64,000 nt of DNA from Acidobacteriota bacterium (GCA_022340585.1 JAJDNS010000032.1:22471-86470), one strand, 5' to 3'. Counted from the first letter of the stretch, positions 50,458 to 60,070 are shown. Notes: generated by a model from the sequence alone, not told the origin. Numbers and translations are program-made.

Positions 50458-51149
50458 ACGGCCCCCCCGGCCCCGACCCCGAGGCCGCCTACTACCAGGC
50501 CGTCGAGGAGTACTTCGTCTCGCGCAGGGGCGACCCCCTCATCCTCTCCAATGCCGACTGGCACCTCGTCCGGAAGTGGCGGACCGCGGGCCTGCCGCTG
50601 CGGGTCGTCCTGCGCGGCATCCGTGATGCCCTCGACGCCCACGCCCACGGGTGGAGCCGCGACCGCAAGGTGCGGAGCCTCTCCTACTGCACGCAGGAGG
50701 TGGAGGCGGCCCGGGAGCGTTGGGAGCGGGCCCTGAGCCTGGGCCGGGACCCGGGCCTCGACGTGTCCGCCGCGCTCGAGGGCTTCGCAGACGATCTGGA
50801 GCGGGCGAAGGGGACGACGGGGCCCCGGGCGTCGAAGACCGCCGCCGTCCTCGCCGCCGCGCTCCGGGCCCGGGGCCGGCGAGAGGTGCGGCTGGACGAG
50901 CTGACGGGCTGGCTGTCGGGCCTCGAGGACCGGCTGGTCGAGGCGATCCGCGACGATGCCGGGCCGGCGCAGCTGGCAGCGATGGAGGCGGAGGTCGAGC
51001 AGTCTCTGGAGCCCTACCGGGAGCGGATGCCACCGCGGGTCCTCGAGCAGCTGCGACAGGAGTCCATCACCCGTCGGCTCCTCGAGGCCCACGGGCTGCC
51101 GCGCCTCAGCCTCTTCCACCTCGCCTCGGGAGAGGAGAAGGCCGAGTGA
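50454..51149 (+). CDS. Conserved hypothetical protein between coaX and RNA methyltransferase
   Basis: A 231-residue, mostly helical, soluble protein that I do not recognise by name. The N-terminal half has YFVSRRGDPLILSNADWHLV, RKWRTAGLPLRVVLRGIRDA and KVRSLSYCTQEVEAARERWE, which looks like a small helical domain that could bind nucleic acid; the C-terminal half is charged and probably coiled. It starts with GTG in GTGA, overlapping coaX, and its own stop overlaps the next GTG, so it is tightly embedded in the operon. Function unknown. Confidence 0.78.
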   Translation: MNGPPGPDPEAAYYQAVEEYFVSRRGDPLILSNADWHLVRKWRTAGLPLRVVLRGIRDALDAHAHGWSRDRKVRSLSYCTQEVEAARERWERALSLGRDPGLDVSAALEGFADDLERAKGTTGPRASKTAAVLAAALRARGRREVRLDELTGWLSGLEDRLVEAIRDDAGPAQLAAMEAEVEQSLEPYRERMPPRVLEQLRQESITRRLLEAHGLPRLSLFHLASGEEKAE

Positions 51150-52462
51150 CGGCAGAGGAGGAGAGGCCGGCGGGGGACCTCCGCACCGGGCAGGCGATCG
51201 AGGCCACCATCGAGAAGGCGGTCTATCGGGGGAGGGGCCTGGCCCGGGTGGGGGGACGAGTCGTCTTCGTTCCCCGGGCCCACGCGGGGGACCGGGTGCG
51301 AGCGCGTGTGGGCGAGGTGCACGCGGGTTGGGCCGAGGCGAGCCTCGCGGAGATTCTCGTCCCGGCCGCCGGACGGCGGACGGCTCCCTGTCCGTACGTG
51401 CCCCGCTGTGGTGGCTGCGTGTACCAGGACCTCGGCTACGAGGCCCAGCTCGCCGCGAAGGAGGGCGTCCTGCGCGAGTCCCTCCTCCGGGCGGGAGCGC
51501 CCTGGGAAGGACCGATAGCGGTCCACTCCTCTCCGGAAGAGGGCTGGCGCCTGCGGGCGAGCCTCCACGTCGCCGCCGGGAGGGATGGGCTGCGCCTCGG
51601 GCTGCGGGAGGAAGGAACGCGGCGAGTCGTGGACCTCGAGAGGTGCCTCCAGCTCTCGGAGGGAACGAACGAGGCGTGGGTCGAGCTCCGGACCCTGCTC
51701 ACCGAGAACCCGAAGCTGGGGGCCCGGGTGAACGGGATCGACCTGCTCGAGTCCCCGGACGGCGGGGCCCGGGTCGCCGCCGTGACCACGACGCTGGCCC
51801 CGCGCCAGGCGACGGCGCTCCTGCGTGCCTCTCCGCCGGAGCGCCTCACCGGCCTCGGTGTGGAGGTGGGCCGCGGCCGCCTCCACTGGCTCCAGGGGAC
51901 CCCCTTCGTCGAGATGAACGTGGGCCCCCTGACGCTGCGGGTGCACGTGCGCTCGTTCTTCCAGGCCAACCGCTTCCTCTACGAGTCTCTCGCGAGCACC
52001 GTCTCTGGCCTGCTCCCCGGGAAGGGCCGGGTCCTCGATCTCTATGCCGGCGTGGGGCTGTTTGCCCTTCCTCTCGCCGCTCGCGACGGGGGAGAGGTCG
52101 TGGCGGTGGAGCGCGCCCTGACCGCGGTCGAGGACGCCCGGGCGAACGTGCGTCGCAATCGTCTCGAAGGGGTACGGATCGTGCCCACGGACGTGCGCCA
52201 GGCGCTGGCGGCGACACGCCCCGAGCCGGGGGAGCGCATCGTGCTGGACCCCCCGCGGACCGGGCTGGAGAAGGAGGTGGTGGCCCTCGTGGCCGACCGC
52301 CGTCCGGCGGCGGTGGTCTACGTGTCGTGTGATCCGCCCACCCTCGGGCGGGACCTCGCCCGCTTCGCGGCCCGGGGCTACCGCCCCGACACCGTGCGGC
52401 TGTTCGACCTGTTTCCCGACACGTTCCATCTCGAGACGGTGGTCCGGCTGCGCCCGGCCTGA
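51146..52462 (+). CDS. 23S rRNA/tRNA (uracil-5-)-methyltransferase, RumA/TrmA family
   Basis: A 438-residue SAM-dependent RNA m5U methyltransferase. A TRAM domain (AIEATIEKAVYRGRGLARVG) covers about 15-70. Cysteines 82, 88 and 91 in CPYVPRCGGC, plus Cys167 in LERCLQL, form the expected [4Fe-4S] site. The methyltransferase domain has VLDLYAGVGLFALPLA, and the catalytic Cys395 lies in YVSCDPPTLGRDLARF. The DPPRTGLEKEV motif is canonical. RlmD- and RlmC-type members cannot be separated here. The start is GTG in GTGA, overlapping the upstream gene. Confidence 0.92.
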   Translation: MTAEEERPAGDLRTGQAIEATIEKAVYRGRGLARVGGRVVFVPRAHAGDRVRARVGEVHAGWAEASLAEILVPAAGRRTAPCPYVPRCGGCVYQDLGYEAQLAAKEGVLRESLLRAGAPWEGPIAVHSSPEEGWRLRASLHVAAGRDGLRLGLREEGTRRVVDLERCLQLSEGTNEAWVELRTLLTENPKLGARVNGIDLLESPDGGARVAAVTTTLAPRQATALLRASPPERLTGLGVEVGRGRLHWLQGTPFVEMNVGPLTLRVHVRSFFQANRFLYESLASTVSGLLPGKGRVLDLYAGVGLFALPLAARDGGEVVAVERALTAVEDARANVRRNRLEGVRIVPTDVRQALAATRPEPGERIVLDPPRTGLEKEVVALVADRRPAAVVYVSCDPPTLGRDLARFAARGYRPDTVRLFDLFPDTFHLETVVRLRPA

Positions 52463-52541
52463 GCCGGCCGCTCTGTGACAGTCGCGGAACCGTCCTGGAG
52501 GGCCGCCCGGGGAGGGGGTGCACGTCCTAGCCTGAGCGGCC

Positions 52542-54866
52542 ATGCGTCGTCCCCTGCTGGCCCTCGCGGCGCTCTTCGGCGCCGGCGGTCTCACCGCCGA
52601 CACCGGGGGCAGCACCGCCGAGGCCCTGGTGCTCGGGGCTCTCGTGGTGGGGCTCCTGGCCCTGGCCCTCGCGGCACGGCCCGCGGCGGCCGGGCTCGCG
52701 CTGGGGGCGGCCGCCTTCGCTCTCGGGGCCGCCGCCGCGGAGGTGGAGGCGCTGCGCTTCCAGGACGGCGCCTTGAGGCAGGCGGTCGTTGCCGACGAGT
52801 GGGGATCGTACCCGGTTCGACTCACCGGTGTCGTGCGCGGCGACGCGCGTCCGCGGGACGGGCGCCTGGGTGTGACCCTCGACGTCGAGGAGGTCGGGGC
52901 CCGGGGACGAAACGAGGCCTGGCGGGGCCGGGTCCGGATCGAGGTGGGCGGGCACACCGACCTGCCGGCCTTGACCGACGGCGACCGGGTGGCGGTCTGG
53001 ACCACCCTCCGCCCGGCCGAGCGGACCGTCGGCGTGCGTCGGGGAGTGGTCGCCCGCGGGTACTGCAAGACGGCCCGGCTGCTGGAGCGGCGCGAAGAAG
53101 GGGCCGGCGGTCCGATCCGGGGGCTCACCGCGCGGGTTCGCCGACGCTTGCGGGCCACCCTGATGGCGGCGCTCCTGCCGGGACCCGAGCGGGGCCTCGT
53201 CCTGGCCATGGTCCTGGGGGACCGCTCCGAGCTCGACGAGGAGACGGCCGAGGCGTTCCGGGCCTCGGGCACCTACCACGTGCTGGCGTTGTCGGGGGCC
53301 CAGGTGGCCCTCGTGGCCGGGCTCATCGTCGGGGGGCTTCGCTGGCTGCGGGTCGGGCCGGGCCTGGAGGCAGTCCTCACCAGCGGGGCGGTCTGGTTCT
53401 ACGCCCTGCTGGTGGGAGGCGACGTGCCGATCGTCCGGGCCGCCCTGATGGCCTCGGCGGTCCTGGCCGGGCGGGCGTTCGACCTCGCCGGCGACGCCGC
53501 CAACACCCTGGGGCTGGCGGCCCTGGCCCTGCTGGTCCTGCGGCCGGCGTACGCGTGGGACGTGGGCTTTCAGCTGTCCTTCGGGGCGACGCTCGGCATC
53601 ATCCTCCTCGTGAGGCCACTGGCCCGCGGTGTGCCGGCTCTGCCGCTGCGGGCGGATCTCGCCCTCGTGGCCTCGGTGGCGGCTCAGGCGGTTCTCTCGC
53701 CGCTCCTCGCCCTCCAGTTCCATCGTCTGGCTCCCGGCGCCCTCTTCCTGAACCTGGCCGCGGTGCCGCTGTCCGGTGCAGTTCTGCTGGCGGGCCTGGG
53801 CACGCTTGCGCTGGCGCCGGTGCCGGTGCTGGGCTCCCTCGCCGCCGACGTGGCCTGGATCGCCGCCCACGCCCTGCGGAGGTCCGGCGACCTCGGCCCG
53901 CTGGGCCCGTGGCTCGACGTCCGGGTCGCGGCGCCCACGCTGGTCGTGGTGGGCCTCCACGTTGCCGCGCTGACCCTCCTCGTCCGCGGGCGGCGCGGAC
54001 GGGGGCTGGGGCTCCTGGTGGTGAGCCACCTCGGCCTGCTCGCGGGCCCGTCTCCCCTGACCGGAGACGGCCGGCTGCATCTGAGCGTCCTCGACGTGGG
54101 GCAGGGCGACAGCCTTCTGCTGCGCTCGCCGTCGGGACGCGTGCTTCTCGTCGACACCGGCGGATCCTGGAATCCCCGCTTCGACGTCGGTGAGCGACGG
54201 GTGGCGCCGGTGCTCTGGCGGTCCGGGATCCGGCGTCTCGACGCCCTGCTCCTGACCCACGCCCACGGCGACCACGTCGGCGGGGCCCCATTCCTCCTGC
54301 GCGCCTTCCACGTGGACGAGGTCTGGGCGGGTCCCGCCGCGCTCGAGGACCCGGGATGGCTCCGTCTCGACCGGACCCTCCGGAAGGCCGGGGTGGGCCG
54401 TCGGACCCTGGTGCGCGGAGCGGCCCTGGACTGGGACGGCGTCGAGCTGAGGGTGCTGGGGCCCCCGCCCCCGAGCCGTCCGCTCCGCCGCTCTCGCAAC
54501 GAGGACTCGGTGGTCCTGGTCGCCCGGCTGGGGGCGGTGGCGTTTCTGCTCCCGGGCGACGTCGAGGGCGTCGTGGAGGACCGGCTCCTCCTGCCCCCCG
54601 CCGCGGTGGTGAAGGTCCCGCACCACGGCAGCCGTACCAGCTCCCGGCCCCACCTCGTCCGCGCGACCCGGCCGCGTCTCGCGGTGGCGTCCCTCGGAGC
54701 GCGGAACCCCTTTGGCTACCCCCACCGGTCGGTGGTGGAGCGCTACCGAGAGGCCGGCGCGCTCTTCCTGCGGACCGATCGCGACGGGCAGGTCGACGTG
54801 GCGACCGACGGAAGGCGGGTCTGGGTGCGGGCGGCCAGCGAGGCCCTGGAGCGACGGATCCGCTGA
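52542..54866 (+). CDS. comEC: DNA uptake channel protein ComEC/Rec2
   Basis: A 774-residue protein combining an N-terminal DUF4131 region, the competence domain with ~10 helices (LALSGAQVALVAGLIVGGLR, DVPIVRAALMASAVLAGR, DVGFQLSFGATLGIILL), and a C-terminal metallo-beta-lactamase domain. That domain shows LDVGQGDSLLLRSPSG and the metal motif HAHGDH at 573-578, then KVPHHGSRTSS. It forms the inner-membrane channel for single-stranded DNA in natural transformation. Together with pilB at 11-13 kb it hints at competence, although no other com gene is visible. Confidence 0.94.
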   Translation: MRRPLLALAALFGAGGLTADTGGSTAEALVLGALVVGLLALALAARPAAAGLALGAAAFALGAAAAEVEALRFQDGALRQAVVADEWGSYPVRLTGVVRGDARPRDGRLGVTLDVEEVGARGRNEAWRGRVRIEVGGHTDLPALTDGDRVAVWTTLRPAERTVGVRRGVVARGYCKTARLLERREEGAGGPIRGLTARVRRRLRATLMAALLPGPERGLVLAMVLGDRSELDEETAEAFRASGTYHVLALSGAQVALVAGLIVGGLRWLRVGPGLEAVLTSGAVWFYALLVGGDVPIVRAALMASAVLAGRAFDLAGDAANTLGLAALALLVLRPAYAWDVGFQLSFGATLGIILLVRPLARGVPALPLRADLALVASVAAQAVLSPLLALQFHRLAPGALFLNLAAVPLSGAVLLAGLGTLALAPVPVLGSLAADVAWIAAHALRRSGDLGPLGPWLDVRVAAPTLVVVGLHVAALTLLVRGRRGRGLGLLVVSHLGLLAGPSPLTGDGRLHLSVLDVGQGDSLLLRSPSGRVLLVDTGGSWNPRFDVGERRVAPVLWRSGIRRLDALLLTHAHGDHVGGAPFLLRAFHVDEVWAGPAALEDPGWLRLDRTLRKAGVGRRTLVRGAALDWDGVELRVLGPPPPSRPLRRSRNEDSVVLVARLGAVAFLLPGDVEGVVEDRLLLPPAAVVKVPHHGSRTSSRPHLVRATRPRLAVASLGARNPFGYPHRSVVERYREAGALFLRTDRDGQVDVATDGRRVWVRAASEALERRIR

Positions 54867-54945
54867 TCGTGCTAACATTTGCCGGCTGTGCGGCGGGGGA
54901 AAGGGGCTTCCCTCGGGCGACGACACTGGGCTGGCCTGCGACTGG

Positions 54946-55473
54946 ATGAGCGAGAGCAAGAAGTCTTTCACCGTCAAGGACCGGAGGCACTTCACGCCCG
55001 AAGGTCAGGTGCGTGAGGAGCCGGAGAAGCCGGTCGACGCCGGCGAGTCGTCGGGCGAGGCGTCTTCCACGGCCGCGGCGGCGGGAGCGGACCACGAGCT
55101 CTCCCCCCCGGCGACGGATCCCGAGGACGACCGGCCGGTGGGCTCTGCTCCCGCCGAGGCCCCGCCCGGGTCTTCTTCGACGACGCCCGACCCGGGCGGT
55201 GGGGAAGCGGCTGGCGCTGGTCCCGCGGACTTTGGCCAGTTCCTTCTCTCTCTCGGTGCCCAGGCCGGCATGCTGCTGAGTGGGCAGGGGCTGCCCGAGG
55301 GCACCGATGCCGGCGAAGCCCTGGCCGGGGCGCGCTCGATCATCTCCATCCTCGAGATGCTGAAGGGGAAGACCGAGGGACGGCGGACCGACCAGGAGGA
55401 CGAGGTCCTCGAGGGTCTGCTCTACCAGCTGCGAATGGCCTACGTCGAGAGGTCGCGGGCAGGCGGGTCGTGA
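54946..55473 (+). CDS. DUF1844 domain protein
   Basis: A 175-residue protein. The first ~25 residues (SFTVKDRRHFTPEGQVREE) form a conserved N-terminal motif. A ~65-residue Ser/Glu/Pro-rich linker follows. The DUF1844 domain (FGQFLLSLGAQAGMLLSGQG, then ARSIISILEMLKGKTEG and VLEGLLYQLRMAYVE) closes it. Function is unknown. The ATG at 54946 was chosen because it begins the conserved motif; the frame is open further upstream. Its stop overlaps the next GTG. Confidence 0.88.
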   Translation: MSESKKSFTVKDRRHFTPEGQVREEPEKPVDAGESSGEASSTAAAAGADHELSPPATDPEDDRPVGSAPAEAPPGSSSTTPDPGGGEAAGAGPADFGQFLLSLGAQAGMLLSGQGLPEGTDAGEALAGARSIISILEMLKGKTEGRRTDQEDEVLEGLLYQLRMAYVERSRAGGS

Positions 55474-57482
55474 GCCTGTCCCCCGGCGTCGGGCTTCTCG
55501 CGCTCCTCATGGTCGTGCAGGCGGATGCTCCGGCGCCCCCGACCTCCCCGGCCGCACCGAATGGAGTGGCGGTACGCCCGCCGGCCGCGGCGGTCGCGCC
55601 GCCGCCCTCGAGGTCGAGGCGCGCGAGCCCGAGCGCCTCCGTCGAGGACCTGTGGAACCGCTCGGTCCGGGCCGAGGTGGCGGGGGATCTGGAGGAAGCG
55701 GGCCGCCTGCTCGGGGAGATCCGCCGTCTGCGGATCGAGCGCAACATCGACACCCTCGAGACGATCGGCCTGGGCCTGGTCGCACGAGGAGTCGCCCACC
55801 TGGACGCCGGCGCACGCGACGAGGCCGAGACGGCCTTCGGCCGAGCCGTCGAGCTGGCGCCGGGCCTGCCCGACGGGCAGTGCGGTCGGGCCTCGGTCCT
55901 GCTGAAGGGGGGGCCGCTCGGAGTGGTCCCGAGCCTGGAGGCCATGGCCTCGGGACTGGTGGCGTTCCTTTCCACCGCTCGGGGTCAGCTGCGGTCCTCG
56001 GTGCTGCTCGTCGCGGGGGGGCTGCTCGCCGCCTTCCTGGTGTTGTGGGCCCTGTCCCTGACCCTCCTGATCCGGCATGGGGGACTGCTGTGGCACGACC
56101 TCGAGGAGTGGCTCGGCCCGTCCCAGAGCCGCTCGGCGTCGCTCGCCCTGTTCCTCCTCGCGGTCCTGCTTCCGCTGGCCGCGTTCCAGGGGTGGGGATG
56201 GCTTCCGTTGTGGTGGCTCGCCATCCTGTTTCCCTACTTCAGCCGCGCCGAGAAGCTCGTGTCGGTGGCCGCGCTGGCGGGCACCCTCGCCGTGGGGCCG
56301 GCGCTGGAGATGATCGAGCGGTGGGAGGTCACGGCGCGGAACCCTCTCTATCGAGCTGCGGTCGCGGCGGTGGAAGGCGAGCCGGACCCGCGAGAGGCGG
56401 CCGTGCTGGAGGCCGCGGCGATCGCGGATCCCGAGGACCGGGACCTGGCGTATCTCCTTGGCTCGGCGTGGCGCCGCTCGGGCCGGGTCGACAGCGCCGC
56501 CGCTTTGTATCGAGAGCTGCTGACCCGAGACCCGGCCGACGCGGTGGCGCGCAACAATCTGGCCAACCTGGAGTTCGCCCACGGACGGTACGAGTCGGCC
56601 CTGGAGCGCTACCGCGAGGGTGCCGAGGCCGGGGGCGCGCCCGAGGTGGCCGCGACCTCGTTCTACAACCTCTCCATTGCGCATCTGGAGAAGTTCGAGT
56701 ACCAGGCCTTCAACGAGGCCAAGGCCAACGCCGATCGTCTGGCCGCGAGCCGGGTTGCCGCGTACGACCGGTGGAAGTACGAGTCGGGCGACTACGCGGT
56801 CGTGGACATGGGCCTGTCCGGCGACGACGTCTGGACGAAGTTCGCCGGCGTCGGCGACGGAGTGGGGGCGCGCAACGTGTGGGCCGGCGGAGTGGCCCCG
56901 GGGGCCCCGGTTGGCCTGGGCTCGCTGGCGAATCGCTTCACCGCCGCCGCCCTCATCCTGGTCCTCGTGGCCCTCGGGGTGAGCCTGCTGCGTGGGAGCA
57001 AGGCCTTCACCGTTCACTGCTCCCGGTGCGGGACTCCGTTCTGCCGCCACTGCCATCTGGGCAACGTCGTGGGTGAGCTGTGCTCCCAGTGTCACCACCT
57101 CTTCGTGGTGCGAGACGGGGTCTCGGGCCCGGCCCGGAATCGCAAGATGCAGGACGTGCAGGCCCGGGAGGCGCGGCGCTCCCGGCTCTTCCGCGTGCTG
57201 TCGGTCGTCTCCCCCGGGGCGGGCCATCTCTACGCTCGACAGACCTTCCTCGGGGTGGCGCTGGTGACCGCGTGGTACTCGGTGATTGCCGGATTGGTGA
57301 TCATGCACGTGATGCCCCTGACCGAGGTCTCGTCACGCCTGACGCCGCCGTGGTGGTGGGTGCTGCTCGGAGCGACCCTGGTGGTGATCTGGGTGCTGGC
57401 GAACCGCCTCCGGCCCGAGTTCGACGTGGGGCTGCCCAAGGGGAGCAAGAGCCGGCGTCTCCGGGCGGGCCAGGGAGGGTAG
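55470..57482 (+). CDS. Large TPR membrane protein with zinc-ribbon segment
   Basis: A 670-residue multi-domain membrane protein. It has a hydrophobic N-terminus, a Pro-rich linker, one TPR-like unit near 60-140, then four membrane helices at about 170-280 (LLVAGGLLAAFLVLWALSLT and following). TPR units follow at 290-400 (DPADAVARNNLANLEFAHGR, YNLSIAHLEKFEYQAFNEAK). A helix at ~490-510 precedes a cysteine cluster (CSRCGTPFCRHC, CSQC) resembling a zinc ribbon, and the end has two further helices. The family was not named with confidence. It sits between DUF1844 and DUF4388 genes. The GTG start overlaps the upstream stop. Confidence 0.75.
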   Translation: MSLSPGVGLLALLMVVQADAPAPPTSPAAPNGVAVRPPAAAVAPPPSRSRRASPSASVEDLWNRSVRAEVAGDLEEAGRLLGEIRRLRIERNIDTLETIGLGLVARGVAHLDAGARDEAETAFGRAVELAPGLPDGQCGRASVLLKGGPLGVVPSLEAMASGLVAFLSTARGQLRSSVLLVAGGLLAAFLVLWALSLTLLIRHGGLLWHDLEEWLGPSQSRSASLALFLLAVLLPLAAFQGWGWLPLWWLAILFPYFSRAEKLVSVAALAGTLAVGPALEMIERWEVTARNPLYRAAVAAVEGEPDPREAAVLEAAAIADPEDRDLAYLLGSAWRRSGRVDSAAALYRELLTRDPADAVARNNLANLEFAHGRYESALERYREGAEAGGAPEVAATSFYNLSIAHLEKFEYQAFNEAKANADRLAASRVAAYDRWKYESGDYAVVDMGLSGDDVWTKFAGVGDGVGARNVWAGGVAPGAPVGLGSLANRFTAAALILVLVALGVSLLRGSKAFTVHCSRCGTPFCRHCHLGNVVGELCSQCHHLFVVRDGVSGPARNRKMQDVQAREARRSRLFRVLSVVSPGAGHLYARQTFLGVALVTAWYSVIAGLVIMHVMPLTEVSSRLTPPWWWVLLGATLVVIWVLANRLRPEFDVGLPKGSKSRRLRAGQGG

Positions 57483-57488
57483 AGCGGA

Positions 57489-58703
57489 ATGGCTCTCGAG
57501 GGGACGATCAAGGACTTCGGGCTGCCCGATATCTTCCAGCTCATCGGGCTGCAGCGGAAGACCGGCAACCTCACCCTCACCAACGAGAAGAGCGACGAGA
57601 CCGTCACCGTCACCTTCGAGAACGGGATGGTGGTGATGGCCGACTCCTCGGCCCGCCGGCTCGAGGATCGCCTCGGCAACGTCCTCGTCAAGCAGGGCAA
57701 GCTCAGCCGGATGCGCCTGGAGGAGGCGCTCGAGGTCCAGGAGCAGACGCTCCAGCGCCTGGGCCACATCCTGTCCAGCGGAAGCGTCATCACGGCGAAG
57801 GATCTCCGCGACGCGCTGCAGGTGCAGGTCTCCCAGATCGTCTTTCGCGTCTTCCGCTGGCGCGACGGACGCTACCAGTTCAGCCCGTCCGACAGCGTCG
57901 ACTACGACCGCGAGAACTTCGCTCCCATGAGCGCGGATTTCATCCTGATGGAAGGGATCCGCATGGTGGACGAGTGGCCCATCATCGAGAAGAAGATCCC
58001 CTCGTTCGACATCGTCTTCCGGCCCGTGGTCGATCCCATGCTCATCGAGGTGGGCGCCCCGGGTCCCGACGACTCCGGCGAGTTCCGTCGGGGAGCTCCG
58101 GCGGCGTCCGGTCGCATCTGCCTGACCCCGGACGAGGACCGCGTGTTCCGGAGAGTGGACGGCGAGCGGACGGTCCAGGCGATCATCGATGCCGCCGGCG
58201 TCGGCGAGTTCGAGGTCTGCCGGACGCTGTTCGACTTCCTGAATCGGAACCTGATCGCCCCCGAGGGGCGGGGGGAGACGCCGGCCCTGGAGGAAGGGGA
58301 GGCGAAGGCCCGGGCCTCCTCGATGCCCGGCTACGCGGTGGCGGCCCTGGTGGTCCTGCTCGCGGCGGCCGGTCTGCTGGCCCGACTCGGCTCGCCGTTT
58401 CTCGTGAGCGGTCGGCCCCCGGTGGTCGAGGAGAGCTGGGACCTGGTGATCGACGGCGTCACCTGGTCGCGCCTGGCCCGACTCGACCAGGCGATCCACG
58501 CTTGGAAGTCGACGTACGGTGCGCCTCCCCAGACCCTGGAGGAGCTCGTGGAGGCGGGCCTCGTCGACCGGAGCTACCTGCGAGATCCGGCCCGCCGACC
58601 CTTCCACTACGAGACTGGCTCGGGGGGCTATCTACTCAGCGCCGTGGACGACGCCGGCCAGTCGCGCCCGGACGTCGTCCTGGACCGGCGGGCGGGGACC
58701 TGA
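57489..58703 (+). CDS. DUF4388 (PatA-like N-terminal) domain membrane protein
   Basis: A 404-residue protein. Residues 1-100 carry the DUF4388 domain, with ALEGTIKDFGLPDIFQLIGL, RKTGNLTLTNEKSDETVTV and VVMADSSARRLEDRLGNVLV. A winged-helix-like middle (GRICLTPDEDRVFRRVDGER, TVQAIIDAAGVGEFEVCRTL) follows. A membrane helix lies at ~280-300 (YAVAALVVLLAAAGLLARLG), and an extracytoplasmic C-domain resembles type II secretion pseudopilin tails (AIHAWKSTYGAPPQTLEELV). DUF4388 proteins occur in gliding and signalling contexts; the exact role is unknown. It starts six bases after the TPR gene. Confidence 0.82.
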   Translation: MALEGTIKDFGLPDIFQLIGLQRKTGNLTLTNEKSDETVTVTFENGMVVMADSSARRLEDRLGNVLVKQGKLSRMRLEEALEVQEQTLQRLGHILSSGSVITAKDLRDALQVQVSQIVFRVFRWRDGRYQFSPSDSVDYDRENFAPMSADFILMEGIRMVDEWPIIEKKIPSFDIVFRPVVDPMLIEVGAPGPDDSGEFRRGAPAASGRICLTPDEDRVFRRVDGERTVQAIIDAAGVGEFEVCRTLFDFLNRNLIAPEGRGETPALEEGEAKARASSMPGYAVAALVVLLAAAGLLARLGSPFLVSGRPPVVEESWDLVIDGVTWSRLARLDQAIHAWKSTYGAPPQTLEELVEAGLVDRSYLRDPARRPFHYETGSGGYLLSAVDDAGQSRPDVVLDRRAGT

Positions 58704-58729
58704 GCCGGGCGTCGAGCCCACGCAAGCGA

Positions 58730-59674
58730 ATGGAGCGGGTTCGTCTGGAGAGTCTCGCCCCGCGGGGATGGCCGTCCCCGGCGGTGACGATCGGGAACTT
58801 CGACGGCGTCCATCGCGGGCACCAGGCCCTCGTCGACTCGGCGGCACGGTGGGCGCGAGCCGAGGGAGGACTCACGGTCGTGCTGACCCTCGACCCTCAC
58901 CCCGCGCGGCTCCTCGATCCGGCCCGGGCCCCCGGTACCCTGACCACCCTCGACCAGAAGGCCGAGCTGCTGGCGGCCCTCGGGGTGGACGCGTTCGCCG
59001 TGCTCCCGTTCACGGCCGAGCTTGCCCGGCGTCCAGCCGAGGAGTTCGTCCGGCAGGTGCTGGTCGGGGCCCTCGAGGCGCAGAGGGTCGTGGTCGGGCA
59101 GGACTTCCGGTTCGGCCACCGGCGGGGCGGAGACGTGGCGACGCTGGAGGCGCTCGGGGCCCGGCTCGGCTTCGGGGTGGAGGCGGTGGCGCCGGTTCTC
59201 CACCGGGGAAGACCCGTCAGCAGCAGCCGCGTGCGAGAGGCGCTGGCCCGGGGGCGGGTCGAGGAGGCCCGGGTGCTTCTGGGCCGGCCCTTCTTCGTCG
59301 ACGGTCGGGTCGTGGAGGGAGCGCGTCGGGGCCGCACTCTCGGCTTTCCCACTGCGAACCTCGAGACCCCCAACGAGACGCTCCCCCAGGAGGGCGTTTA
59401 CGCGGCGCGGTGCCAGGTGCCCTCGGGCCGCTGGGTGAACGCGGTGGTCAACATCGGGCGGCGCCCGACCTTCGGCGGTGACACGGTGTCCGTCGAGGCG
59501 CACCTCATCGACTTCGACGCCGACCTGTACGGAGCCGATCTGAGAATCGAGTTCGCCGACCGCCTGCGCGAGGAGCGGCGTTTCGACGGCCCCGACGCCC
59601 TCGTGGCGCAGATCCGCGAGGACGTCTCGCGAGCCCGGGACGCCATGGCGGACTCGTCGGGGAAGGGCGTATAG
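58730..59674 (+). CDS. ribF: Bifunctional riboflavin kinase/FAD synthetase
   Basis: A 314-residue RibF that makes FMN and FAD. The N-terminal nucleotidyltransferase has VTIGNFDGVHRGHQALVDSA, VVVGQDFRFGHRRGGDV and SSSRVREALARGRVEEA. The C-terminal riboflavin-kinase domain has GRRGRTLGFPTANL-like ARRGRTLGFPTANLETP, VNIGRRPTFGGDTVSVE and LYGADLRIEFADRLREE. It starts 26 bases after the DUF4388 gene; the ATG has only a weak ribosome site. A TATAGT overlapping its stop may be the promoter of the next module. Confidence 0.94.
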   Translation: MERVRLESLAPRGWPSPAVTIGNFDGVHRGHQALVDSAARWARAEGGLTVVLTLDPHPARLLDPARAPGTLTTLDQKAELLAALGVDAFAVLPFTAELARRPAEEFVRQVLVGALEAQRVVVGQDFRFGHRRGGDVATLEALGARLGFGVEAVAPVLHRGRPVSSSRVREALARGRVEEARVLLGRPFFVDGRVVEGARRGRTLGFPTANLETPNETLPQEGVYAARCQVPSGRWVNAVVNIGRRPTFGGDTVSVEAHLIDFDADLYGADLRIEFADRLREERRFDGPDALVAQIREDVSRARDAMADSSGKGV

Positions 59675-59695
59675 TCGGGGAGGCAGGGACGACGC

Positions 59696-60070
59696 ATGAG
59701 CGAGCTGCAGGTCGACAGTCGGGAGCTCGAGGGGGTTACCCTCCTGTACCCGAAGGGCTTCGTCAACGCCCACACCGTTCGGCTCTTCGAGAGCGAGATC
59801 CAGAGGGCCCTCGACGAGCAGCGCTACCGCCTCGTCGTCAACTGCTCGGAGCTGACCTACATCGCCAGCGCCGGGCTCGGGGCGCTCATGGGCGTCATCG
59901 AGGAGGTTCGCCACCACGGGGGCGACATCCGCCTCGCCGACCTCAACGAGACGGTCCGCAACATCTTCGAGATCCTCGGCTTCCATCATCTCTATCGCAT
60001 CTTCCCGTCCGAGGTCGAAGCGATCCTCAGCTTTCGCGAGGAGGGGGAGGGCGGCGGTTCGATGGGATGA
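59696..60070 (+). CDS. STAS-domain anti-sigma factor antagonist
   Basis: A 124-residue STAS protein of the SpoIIAA/RsbV type. It shows VTLLYPKGFVNAHTVRLFES and RLVVNCSELTYIASAGLGAL, with the phosphorylatable Ser in YIASAGLG. It should bind the anti-sigma kinase encoded next when dephosphorylated. GGGGAGGCAGG precedes the ATG, and TATAGT at 59670-59675 is a possible -10 box. The stop overlaps the next ATG. Confidence 0.9.
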   Translation: MSELQVDSRELEGVTLLYPKGFVNAHTVRLFESEIQRALDEQRYRLVVNCSELTYIASAGLGALMGVIEEVRHHGGDIRLADLNETVRNIFEILGFHHLYRIFPSEVEAILSFREEGEGGGSMG

